Source: Lycocorax pyrrhopterus obiensis (Eukaryota; Chordata; Aves; Passeriformes; Paradisaeidae). From it: DNA of 64,000 nucleotides. Below, one piece after another: positions 48,545 through 60,740 of this stretch; positions within the stretch are counted from its first letter, which is position 1, and each line of letters opens with the position of its first letter. Below the pieces are notes generated by a model, which saw nothing but the letters and a program-made list of their open reading frames with translations, was not told the origin of the DNA and did no database searches. Location: the NCBI GenBank assembly GCA_014706295.1, contig JACSVZ010000001.1, positions 45,232,383 to 45,296,382 on the forward strand, in the 5' to 3' direction. The translations under genes were made by a program, and so were the position numbers.

Positions 48545-51500
48545 AAAGCAAGCCACAGCAGATCCCTTTGCCCTGAATACATCCCTCTCCCTGCAGAGTA
48601 GAAATAAGGACAGCTATGTCTCAAGTCTTGAGGTCTTGAGGTTACACTATGGTTTATGAACATGGTAGTGAGTCCTCTTCACATCTGGGCATATCCTGGG
48701 TTAAAGAAGGCCATCCCTGGAGATAAAGATGAAGGTTTTTTGGAAAATAACCTCTTCAATAAATGTTTCCAAAGTTCCCAAATTATTCTAGAGGCCTAGA
48801 AGATAGAATGCACAAAGGGGTTTCAGGGTTTTTAAGTAATATTAGTATTTATAAAGATGTTGAGATATGTTATGGATAAAGTTCTTGGGCCAGGATCAGT
48901 AATGCATTGCATGGTCCAGGATCATTAATCCTCACATGTTAAGAAATAGAAGTAAGCAATTGATAAAGCTTGAAGTAATTAAGAAATTCTTAAATAGGTA
49001 ACTAAGAAGCTTGATAAATGGTCCTCCAAAGATGTCCATCTAATTCTGATTTGGAGGTCTCTCTCATTGATATGGGTAGTAAGAGATCTGAGTCCCATCT
49101 CTCACCTTCATTCTTTTGTGTAGCACACATGTACATTCTGCTAGACACACAAAGAAAGAAAAAAAATATGAAAGAGGAAATTAAAGACTAATTTGAAGTA
49201 TATTATCAAGAACTATCTTATAGTTTATTCAAAATATTTTGCCTTGGATCTTAAAGGACTTTTTTCAGCTTCCATTTCTAAGAGGCTTCATCCAGACATG
49301 TGCTCAGAGCAGATGCAGAATTCCTCTGCCCTTGTCCCAAATCAGCCAGAAACTTATTCAATCCCATTAGTGTGTCATTATTAATACACACTAATCTACT
49401 TTATTTCTTAGCCCTACATGTTTTTTTTCTTTTGCTTTGGATACCACCTTCAAAACAAAAGTAGTGAACTGACATCCCTGAAAACTTGAGATGTAATTTT
49501 GAGGTCTTTTGAATTCGTTATGGGTCTATATGTGTCATTTGCAATTTGAAAACTGTTTAGAAGTATATGCACTTGAGACAAGTACTGAAAATATTGCTGG
49601 AACGGAGAGGAGGGTGCTGAAATGATGAAAAAATGCAACACTCAGAATTTTGTTTTCTTCTAAAACGTCATATTTGAGGTAAAACATATTGTTATGCAAA
49701 TTCAAGTCCAGTCTTTTCTGGTATACTGCTAAAATTTTAATAGCATATGCAAAAGAGAAATATCAAAGAAAAGCAGAAATTAAACTGTTAAAATAGCACA
49801 TAAATAAAAATGTAAAAAAAAAAAAGAAAAATAGAATCAGAGGAAGAAAATAACGTACAAAGTTTTCTACCACTAAATTCTATGTTGAAGGTAAGCTGAA
49901 TGGATTTTTTATTCTGAACGTAACCATAAAATAAGACTTGAATTGCAAAGTTTCTGTTAGATGAAATTATATGTATCCTATGAAATTATAGTTTGCAAAG
50001 AGCTCCATGTAATCACATCTGAGAGCATTAAAGTATTCATTCATGTTTGTCAGGTTTATGAGAATACCTGTATTAGGAGAGTTGGGTTTTTTATTTGACT
50101 TTTTCAGAATGGCACAGCGAATGTAGATGCTATAATAAAAGTAGCAATAAAATCTTTGTTATTAATAGACCAGTTACTGGAATTCAGTGTGATTAAGAAA
50201 CACAACAATCAAATAACTCACACCAGTTTTGATTAATGGAGGATACTGAAAAAAAGCTTCAATTTTTTGTTACTGTTTTTGTTTTCATTTTGTTTTCTTA
50301 TAACTGACTGAATAAGTGTAGCATTTCAAGTGCAGTAATATACTTGAAGACAGGTGCCATGAGTCACTAAACTACCCTGCATCCCAACACTAGCATCAGA
50401 GAAGTTATTTAAATCAGTATTCCACAGGAGTTCCCTAATATCCATAATTTTGAGTTATTCTCACCAGTTAGAGTAATTTAGGTCTGGTTTTAGGGAAAAA
50501 CACACACACATATGGATTCTGGTAGTTTTATGGAATCTGGTGTGGAAATGTGAAGTCTGCTGGATTTAGGTAAGCAGCTTTAGGAACAACATGGAAGTGC
50601 ACATTTAATATTTAAAAAGAAGAGGAGGGAAGGGGAACTGTAAGAAAAGGGGGTTATTGAATAATGAGTTAAGACAGCTGAATTGTTAAGATTATTTACA
50701 TTTCATAGATGATCAGGCTTGTTGTGATGTAAAGGGTTTGAAAATATGTGAAGAAATTATTGGAGCTGTGTTTGTGATATTTGGCTCTTCACCTAAATCT
50801 CCAGATTCTGGAGCTTCCTTGCCAAAATTAGAAAGATTAGCTGATTACCAAGCATCTTACTCTTAAATTGCAATGCAAAGTATGAAATCCTTCAGACTAC
50901 TAAATCAGAATAAAACTAAAAAAACCAGAATAATAGGTCTGCTTCTTTAATTACAGTATCCTGATTTTGGTGAAGAACTAGGAGAACGGGAGGTTTGGGT
51001 TCTCGGTGATGAGTCGTGGCATATGGAATTGGATTCTGAACAATCGGTGTGTCTGTGTGTTTATCTTTCCAATAATTCTGCTTCCCTGTTGCAAATTATT
51101 GCTAATGGGGAAGTGAGAGAAGAATTTTGTCTTTCATGAATGGATGGTGACAATAAAAAAGTACTTGAGTTTCTGTCATAAAGAAGCCAAGAATCATCAC
51201 TCTCTCTGGGCTCAAAATTTGTGATGAATAAGGTGCCCAGATGAACTTTTGGGTATTTCATATTGTTAGGAATAAGAGCTACAGGAGGCCAGGGAAATAT
51301 TGAAAGGGGAAAAAGGAGATAATGGTAAAATGACAAATAGAAAAACAAGGGGAAAGGGAAGAAATTACTGGACATTAGCAGGTGTCTTTGCACATTGATT
51401 GTAAAACAATTCACTTTCTTTCTCCTTTGCACATGTCACTTTAATTCCACATAGGTTAATTGAATCTTATCTAAAATTTATATTTAAAACAATTTGTGAG

Positions 51501-53465
51501 ATGTGGAATGAGAGGCTTTATTTGTGTATCTGTTTATGCTTAGGTGTCTATTAAAAAGGAATATATTGAAGTAAAATCAGAGGTGGATGTTAGACATTCT
51601 TTGACATTCAATGTAAGAGGTAAAAAATGAGTAAAATATAGAAGTGGAATTAATATTTATTTAAACTTACCATAATATCATGACTGAGTTTACAGTGCTA
51701 TAAAATATTTTGGGTTTATTCTTTAGACAACAGAGTACAGTGGACTGCAGTGACTTTCAGAGTGCCAAAAGCAGATATCATTTAATTCTTCTCAAACACT
51801 ATGAGAACAATAAATAGACAGGAAAGACTTTGTAGTATATTTTAGATCACTATTTTGTCTCATGCACCATAACAATCTGGATTCTCAAACAATTTTTTCT
51901 CATGCTTGTCAAATTGCTACCAGTATGATTTGACTTGCTGAGGCCATAAGTTATATGATATATAATGAAATTCAAGTATTCAGTGGCAATTACCCTAAAC
52001 CTCAATATTTGAATATCAGAATATGTTTAATTTCAGATCTGAAGATGGTCCTTGATGTTCGCTTTGAAATAACTGCTCCACTGAGTAACACAGTGCAATG
52101 ACTATCAGTATTTTCTTGCCATTTCACAGACGAATGGAGAGAAAAGCACTCCTATTTCATGGTGAAAGGGGAAAGATGGGGCAAGAAAGGCTGTGGAAAA
52201 ACTTTGCAAAATATGTATGAAGGCCAAGAACCAGCATTGAGAAAGTGATGGTAAGGAAAGAAATGAATGGAGGCATCTGAATGCTCTCAGTATCAGCAAC
52301 CAAAGTAGGGCAGAGGTAAAACAAAGGCCAGGATCTTTTGGAAGAAGGAAAAGTTATAAAAGCAGAGACAAGGACAGCAGCATGTATTTAAGCAGGATCT
52401 AGTCAAGGGAGGACAGAACTTCAACAGTATTAAACGATAGCACAAGGATCCAGATTTACTTCTGTAAATCAGACCACAAGACTAGTTCCAATTTGATTCT
52501 ACAGTATACATGGTATACGTGTATTCTGTTTTTTTAAATTTTTTTCACCTATATGTGATATTTTTCTTGTAGCAGGGAGGAAGCAAAAGTAGAGTTAGCA
52601 TTCTTCAAGGCAGCTTTAAATAGGATAACTCAGGAGACATTTCTGTCTGCTCCTACTGATCCCTGCCTCAGGCAATAAAAGCCTTTGACATTCTCCCTCT
52701 TCTTAAAAGAGAGATTGTCCTACATATAATAACCTTGCTCAGCACGATTATTTAATATATTTCAGTATTTATGTCATAATTATAAGGTCTTTAATGAAGA
52801 ACCTGCTACTATAGCCTTAACTGTTGTCTTCATTTTCACATGCTGAAGAAATGGAACAGTGTTTACAGAACCACTATTGGTATCATGAAAACATTTAAAA
52901 ACATGTCCTAAAGATGCAAGAATTTAAATTTTTGTGGTGTTCAGGATAGTATTTACAGGATTTGGTGATCATATATGCTTACCAAAGGAACCAAAACTGT
53001 AGCAGGTTTGACAGTGTAACAGCCAGATATATCCAGATTCGATGGCTAGAAGCTGAAGAAGAAAAAATATAAATAATAAAATATCATAATCTTATAGTAA
53101 GAGTAATTAATAATTGAGGTAATAAAGACTTTTTAAGTATAAGCTAGTATTTTCAAAGTCCCAGGGTGAAGACACATCATGTTGAGCAATGCCTTACAAA
53201 CACATCTCAGATTTATCACACTGATTTATAAGGGGTCTCTGATACACAAAAGGTATCATAAGAAGGCTCAAATTTTAAGCACTAAAATAAAGCCAGATCT
53301 CGTCCTTTAAGTTCAGATCCTGTTCTAATCGGTGGATACATTGTTATTTCATGCTTTGAAATATATTTTGCACATTGCTTTTTTTGCTGAGGTTAGGGCA
53401 CTTTCTAAATTAGGAATTGCCAAGTGCTATGGGATGAAAGTTGTACAAAGTTCATATATATATGT

Positions 53466-53495
53466 ATGATATATGTGAACTCACATATATATCAT
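53466..53495. repeat. AT-rich inverted repeat (hairpin)
   Basis: ATGATATATGTGA faces TCACATATATATCAT across a 2-nt centre, pairing along 13 bases with a 2-nt bulge. Neighbouring GTTCATATATATATG at 53450 can pair competitively with the same arm. It probably arose from a TA/TG microsatellite. Confidence 0.75.
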
Positions 53496-53621
53496 AATGC
53501 ATGAGTCACTTGATTATTGGACATGCAGAAATTCGTGCTTTGAACTGTTTTTTCACCAGTGTTTCAAACACCTTCTGGAGAGTTCATTAGAGTAAGATAA
53601 ACAACTAGCAAAGGGGCATGT

Positions 53622-53789
53622 AAAAGCCACAAAAAACCACAACAAAGCAAACCAAAATCAAGCCCCCATCAAAAAAAAAAAAATCAAGCAAAGAAACAGA
53701 ACAAAACAAAACCCAAAACACCCTCACCAAACAAAAAAATAAAAAACCAAAATCAAAACCAAACTAAAAGAAAACCCCACCCAAACAAA
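53622..53789. repeat. Long A/C-rich tract
   Basis: About 165 bp in which G and T are rare: AAAAC, CCAAAATC, CAAAGAAAC and ACCCCACCC units with no fixed period. This is the longest strand-asymmetric tract in the window. Confidence 0.88.
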
Positions 53790-55785
53790 TGAATACTTTC
53801 TTTTCCCCATCATTTCCTAGCCCACAGCTTGTGGGCACTCTGTACTGAGGCAGGAAAATATAATACGGCACTTCCATTCTTCCATCCTTGATCAGTGCAT
53901 GGTAGTCAGAGAAAAGCCAGATGAGCCTGGTGCCACTTATTGCTGAAATACAGGGATACTGACAGCTTTGCAACATGGATAAATGTCTTGAATGGTATCA
54001 TTTCTAGATGCCTGGTTGTGCAATCTCTCTGCACTTATTTTCTTAGAGGAGGCAGTATTGTATCAAAAACATATTTCTGTTTTTATCATAACAGACTCCA
54101 GTGACTGGAGTTGTTTGCTAACCTTATGTCACGTCTGCTCTGCACCTCTGTTCTTTTATGATTGTCTATTACCTTCTTTGAATTTCACTCCAGTATCTGT
54201 CCTGCTTTTCAGCCCTTGTCAAAAGCAATACTGTTTCAAATATTTTGTTTCCAGAACTTTTACAAACACGTTGTTGACTTCACAAAGGAATTTTCTCCTT
54301 TGTTATCAGAGATTCTATCTTACTTGAAACAGATATTGTCCTCTCCACCTCACAGTAAGGACAAGATATTGATCTTAGTTGCTTTTAAGGAAGAACATTG
54401 CACTTAGATAATTTCCTGATTTACCATTAATACAATTTGCAAAGAAACATCCACATTGAAGTGTTGTCAACCATGAGAGACTAAATTTGCGAACATGAAC
54501 CAGTATGAACTGCAGCTTTCATTAGATAGATCTGAATGTCATATTCTCATAATAGTAGGGGAAATGAATTGAGTGTAGTCTACAGGTTAAGAAAAAAAAG
54601 CAAAATAAATTTTAAAAAATTCCACATTTTTTTTTATTATTTCTATACATATGACAATTTCCTATGTCAATACATGTTTTCGGTGGCCTGATTCAGAATA
54701 TAAAAAGCAGATACTGTTCAATACTTACAAATAGAATATAAATATGTTCACGAAGATAATTTTTAGACTACACAAACTTCATAGGTATTTTTTCATATTC
54801 TACTTCAATGACAGCCAATTCAAAAATAAATATCGTAAAATAATTTACTTTATTAAAGGCATTTGTTCTCTCTATCCATCAATGCTCCCTCAAAGATGTA
54901 TCGCAAAGAAAGTTTGTAGAGAGTTCAGAGGAAAAATTGGGTTGATCAAAACTTAAGCAAGTTTCAAATTTCACATTAGATTGACTTATGACTAATTAAA
55001 GAGAAGGGTAATTTTTCTTGACAACAATTCCTGTTAATAGAAATACTTTGGTTTTATAACCTTATATCTTTCTGAGAAAGGGCAAAGGCAATGAGTCTCC
55101 TTGGTGTAGGAAATGAGACGGAAAGGTTAAGCTATATATCTGTATCCCTTGCTTTTTTTTTTTGCTTATGAAACTGGCCAGAAAAGATGGATAAGGAACT
55201 ATATCTTGTAAAAAAAGGTGCTAGTGCTTCTCTATTTAGTATGAATAAAATACCTTACCTTTTATTTTTGCTGTGTCATTTAAATTTTAATTTTCACCTT
55301 TCAGTTTTATTACCACTGCAAAAATTGCAAAATAATAAGTAGAAGTGTATCTTATATGTTAAAGTCCTGAAGCATCGAATTGAATTTTCTGGCAGAGAGT
55401 AATTTCTCACACCTCTAAAATAAACAAATTGAAATCTAGTCTAAGTCAAAACTTTTCACTAGTAATTCTGGATTTCACACTGTTCCCAAATATGTTTGTC
55501 TAAGGGGCAAAAACAATAATGTTGATGAAATCAGACAGTTATTAAATTGTTCGTAACACAGTTTTAACTTTCAAATGTGGATATGTGTGATCCTTCATCT
55601 TAAGCTTTCAATTTAATAGAGACAAATGGAACGAAGATTAGATAATTAAACATAAGATGAAGGTTCAAATTTGTCAATGAACAGATAAAGCTCACTGATG
55701 TGACTGAGAGGAAAAATTATCCGTAAACCAAAAAGAAAAAGAGCAGCTGTGTAATAAAACTCAATTACTTTTAGAGGTTTTTTTC

Positions 55786-55817
55786 GTGGTTGGTTGGTCG
55801 GTTAGTTGGTTGGTTCC
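55786..55817 (+). repeat. (GGTT)n microsatellite
   Basis: About seven GGTT units with two substitutions (GGTC and AGTT) between GTGG and CCAAG. Confidence 0.9.
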
Positions 55818-56127
55818 AAGAACAGAGAAAATAAGAAATCACCAAATCCACCAAAATTCATATATTTTAGAGCAGATTTGCTCTGGATACTACCAATTTA
55901 TTTTTCTTATATTCAGAGTACTAGCTAAGAATTATTGAATTAGTGTATTTAATATAGAAATATTCTAATACTAATCAAATTGAAAGGGAGAAGAAATAGG
56001 ACAGTAAAATTTTTGATTTAATATCTCCATTAATTTACAAAACAAAAGAAGGAAAAATACCATAACAATTCTTAATTTATTTTTCCTGTTTTTGTTTTTT
56101 TGTGAAGAGGGAAACAAAACCAACCAC

Positions 56128-56152
56128 TTAAACAAACAAACAAACAAAAAGA
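56128..56152. repeat. (AAAC)n microsatellite
   Basis: Five to six AAAC units inside a longer A/C-rich stretch (56109-56170). Confidence 0.85.
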
Positions 56153-59065
56153 AACCTAATCAAAACCCCCTTAGAAATTAAGGAGGCCTAGTATATCCCT
56201 CAAAATATCAAGGTATTACATAAGACCCACTGTAATTGATCAGCTCTTATTTTTTCTTTGGAATATTACGTTGTAAACTTTGTAGGTGATTTAATCCAAA
56301 AGGAATGTGGATCCTATTCCTTTTTGCTCTGTCAACAAAATATCCTTTAGGAGTAAAAATCACTGTTTCTTTAGGAGGAGAAACTGAAATAAATTATTTA
56401 AAAACATATAAAACTCTTACAGTGGACCAGCCTGGTATTCAAGGTTTTTTTTTGCAATATGACCCAGTGGACAAAATCTGAGAGTAAGTAAAATCAAGAT
56501 GAATTAGATATACTCTGGCCAATTATTACAGATTTTCTGTCTTCAGACCTCTTCCCTATAGTCAAATGTGATTAAATGAATTTGTCAGCTTCCAAAGGTA
56601 TAATAGCAGCATGAAGCAAAGATACAGTATAAAATTAAATAAACCCAGTAGTTCTGTTGACTAAAAGTTGGTCATACACAATTATATTGTGTAGAATATT
56701 GACTAAAGCAAATTGCCAACCCACTCATTTCCTTTGCTGGACTTATTTTGCAACCAGAAACCTAAATTATTTAATTTCAGACCATATTTGGTAAAAAAAA
56801 GGATCTTTTGTGCTTTCATTGCCAAAATATAATAAAATAGTTCTGCCATTGCAGTATTCTTGCTATCAGTATTCTGTAGTGGGATAACAGAAAAAGATAG
56901 ATGAACATTTCAGTTGCTACTGAAAGCAGCAATATTTTTTTCTCTGTTTTGAGTTAAACATAACTCTAAAATATAATCTATTCAAATATTTTAAGGATCT
57001 GATTTGGTTACAAGAAAATCTGGATTAAATGGCCCTTAATTACAGAATGGCATTATATACATCGAAATACCAAGATTTTAAGTGGAATTGGCTCAGAAAG
57101 TCATAACCATGCATTTAGAATTGTGTTTAATTGTCCTAAGCATATGAACTCTTTGTTTCTTGTTAGCAATCCAGGGCTCTTCTTCCTTCTGCAGTGCTTT
57201 CTTGAAAATCCAAAGGTCTTTCCTGTTCAAACTGAAGATCAAGAGTGTTTTTCAGTTTTATAGCATTCTAACAGAAAAGGACAGACGCATCCCAAAAAAC
57301 CATCCTTACAGATTGTGGTTTCCTTTGGGGAGCAATAATTTAGACCTTAGACCTCTCAGTATATATTAGTATATTTTCTGATTCTTCCCCTAAAATATTA
57401 CTTATAGTTCAATATTTCTGTAAATGTCGTAACAGTACTGGTCAATTGTCACAATCCTAGAAAAGTTTATTATTTGAGGTAGACCAATAACACTTCTAGC
57501 TTAAAACTTTGGAGCTCTCTCTTTCTTAAATATATATATAATTATGACATATATGACCATAATATTTTCATTTTTTATGAATATTAATAACTACTCTTAG
57601 CAGCATTCAAAGCCCAAGCAATTTACCTGCACATAACCATATTTAAATATGACTTGGAAACCTCTTCGTTTCAGGAGTGGAGCAGCTCACAGCTTCATAT
57701 TAAGTGAGACCTCAGCATTCCACTTCCCTCTGATATTTTGATTTCCATAGAAAATAAACCCAGATGCATTGATGTACAATGGCTTTAAACTATAGCACTA
57801 ATTTCTCTGAATTTACATTACCTGAAATGCCTGAACTAGGGAGTAGGAAGTAGAAGATGGGAGCTAAGCTATGAATTCAATCATTGATAACTGAAGGGTT
57901 ATTTAGAGCTGAAGTAATGCTTAACACTTCTGAATCACTGTCTAGAGGTCTCTGTCTTTTCATTAATGCTGTAATACGCTTAAGTAAAATTAGGTCCTAA
58001 ATTAGCTAATTTAGTCTATTTCGAACTCCTAAATTAGCCCATGAAAGCCAAGATTATCAATCATAAACCTACCATAGCATGGTGGTTTCCTGAAATGTGT
58101 AAAAATTTGAGCAAATATCCATAAATGAGACAGTGAAAGGACAATAAATAACACTGTGATTGGCTCTTTATCTTTTCACTATTTTTCAGAAAAGTTAGAA
58201 TGACGGGGAATAAACTGATTTTCAGACATGTTATAACTTCTGTATTTAAATTACATGAACATGCTATTTTTTTATGTGAAAACTCATGAAAAAGTGAATG
58301 TTTAAATCTCTGTTGTTCATTTTATAACTTCAAAGGAACACAGTACGAGAACATTTGTGTTCTTTTAAAATAGATAGTGAGAATGTGATATTTAATTCAT
58401 AACTCTAAAATTTTATTTTGTGTTTCTAAATGAGGGGATTCTACGTGGATTTTCTTTTTAAAATTTATTGGATATGGCACTTCACAGTACTGAAATTTTA
58501 CAGAAAGAAATCCCCACAAAATCATAAAACAAAAAGAGAGGATAAAGAATGAGAAATGGAAAAAAAGTAGGTATATAAAATTATTTCAATATTTATGGTC
58601 AATGAGAACAAGGTTGTTAAATTGCTATCTATAAGTCATAAATATTTGAATTGTAATTTAAATTTCAGAGAAAATGTTTGATATAGTTAAGGGTAGTTAA
58701 TTATTAAATATACTGTAAACAGACAAACTGAAAGGGCAAAACCTCAACTTGTCTAAATGTCAGAGGTCAACAGACTGCAGCGGAAGAATGGCAATGTATC
58801 CTAGGCAACATTCTGCCTCCAAATGTCTGTATTAGTTTTGTGAGACCTGTTCAAAGCTGTTGTCACCATCTACCATCCATCTCATGGCATTTTGTACAGG
58901 GGGAAGTGCAGATCTACTACACAACTGCTTTTCTATTTTTCTCGGTGACATAACAAAGGCTACTACAGAACCATTCCTGTCAATCATCTCTTATGATATT
59001 CAATGTATAAATATGAGAGCTGACATAAGCTCAATATAAATCCTCGTCTCTTTTTGCTTACCTAG

Positions 59066-59150
59066 CAAATGCAACTCTGCTGTCTACAGGGAAAGGATGT
59101 GTGGATAAAACACATAAGAAATATATCTGATGAATTGGAAGAAGCACTAG
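59066..59150 (+). other. Candidate 85-nt internal exon
   Basis: A good acceptor is seen: branch-point CTGAC at 59020-59024, then a pyrimidine-rich run and TTACCTAG ending at 59065, 42 nt from the branch adenine. A donor-like ACTAG/GTATAAG follows at 59151. Only one frame is open across the segment. It reads KDVWIKHIRNISDELEEALG at its end, an amphipathic, acid-ended sequence that looks more protein-like than others here. The frame continues open past the donor to 59308. I do not recognise the protein. Nothing else in the window looks like a neighbouring exon of it. Confidence 0.2.
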
Positions 59151-60658
59151 GTATAAGATGTCAGATGATTTCTACCAAACGGAGCTATATTTATAATTCA
59201 AAAAAACATGGATTTTTTTTCCAGTGTTTTATAATATTGTATCAGAAACCTATACTTTTAGACAATTCAAGAAATATTTTTATCTGCTCAAATACATTTT
59301 TACCTTGAAGTCTTCTTATGTCCAAATTATTCTGTCTAGGGATAAGCTTAAAGTGGCTGGAATTTTTAACTATGATTTAGAATTCCTCTCCCTCTTTGTT
59401 TCAAGCCCATTCACCCTCTGCTGTATAGTGATGAAACCTACATTTGTCTCTTTGACAACTGCAACACACCTTTCAATTTCTGAGCTATCTTTCCTCCTGG
59501 GTATCGATTACCAGCATGTTACCCTTGGCAGTCAGTATAAAAAACCTATTTTATTCACCCAGGTCTCATCTAGCTCACGTCTTTTCCTTAATATGGTCTG
59601 TTTACAATCTTAAAAAGATCTTTTAAAATAATCTCTAAGGTTGACTCTAACTGCCCCTCCCTCTCTAGCTTCCACTAACCCTTTTTGCCGGTGGGATTGC
59701 CTGCCGAACAGAGGTCACAGTTTTAACAGCTTGTGCCGGAGGCCAGCTTCAGGCTGTGCAGCTGGGTTTGCATGTCCTTTCACACTACCTGAGGGCATAG
59801 CAACACAAACACAACACATGTTTTTCAACACTCAGTGAAGTCATCAGCATTTTTTTGTAATGCTTTGGGAAAAAAAACATACCCAAAAACATATCCTACT
59901 GTTACCATAAATATTGTGCTCTGGCTAGGTGTGTATATGAATGTGATTATCTTTTAAGCTGAAGTTCTTGTCTCCAGAAGCCATCTACCATCCAGCAATG
60001 TGTTGAAATTTTCCTACAGCTATAACACAGAAGGACCATTGCAGAATTTGTCTTCTTTATTTAATGTCCAGTTCTTCTGTCATGTTGAAAGGATGGTGGT
60101 GTTTTCTTTCTGGTAAAGAGGCTAAAAGTTTATCCAAGCCAATCCCCTTCAATGGGCCAAGATCAACATTATGAATGGCAGAAGAATTTTCAGGATTCTT
60201 TGTTGTAAGTTTAAAACTTATACCAGTTTTTGGAGGTAAAGTTCTATGCTAGCACATTTCTATGATATATATAAATTTTATTACAAAACATTACTCATTA
60301 AAAATTAACCTTCATTTCATGTTGTCTTGTCTTTCAGTGAGCATTGTTTGGAGATTTACTTATTTTAACTGAAAAGACAAAAGGAAATAAGTTTTATTCC
60401 TTGGTGCAAAGCATTTTGAAAGAACTTGTTTATAAAGGCCATGTATTCAAAAGTTTGTCTTCCTTTTATGTTCTTAATCTATCTCAGTGCACAAACATTA
60501 ATCAGGGAATACAAAAACTTCAATCAAGGTTGAAAAGCCATTGTTTATAGTGTTTGCAAGATGTTAGCATCTCTCAAGAGTCTAATGATTTCTAATGAGA
60601 TCTGAAACTCACAGTACCATAGTAAATTCATAGCTGGAAGAATTCACCTGCTTAAATG

Positions 60659-60740
60659 GAATCATAGAATCAAAATGGTCTAGGTTGGAAGCAACTGTAA
60701 AGATCATTCAATACCCCTGGCATGGTAGGGACACGTTAGA
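60659..60740 (-). mobile_element. Short CR1 3'-end fragment
   Basis: GAATCATAGAATC, GGTCTAGGTTGGAAG, AAAGATCATTCAATACCCCTGGCATGGTAGGGACACG on the + strand is the reverse complement of the last ~80 bp of CR1, including the terminal octamer. It is severely 5'-truncated. Confidence 0.9.

Larger units (their letters stand above)
44176..53621. other. Unannotated AT-rich DNA
   Basis: About 9.4 kb with no recognisable gene or repeat family. It contains an A/C tract (46887-46951), a candidate internal exon (48228-48304), a CA/poly-A run (48513-48544) and an AT hairpin (53466-53495), each listed separately. Open frames are short and AT-driven, for example 45828-46166 and 46779-47012. Confidence 0.5.
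53790..60658. other. Unannotated AT-rich DNA
   Basis: About 6.9 kb without a recognisable gene or repeat family. It includes the GGTT and AAAC simple repeats and the candidate exon at 59066-59150. A slightly GC-richer patch lies at 59640-59800. The open frames at 53992-54407 and 59224-59613 show no known domain. Confidence 0.5.
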
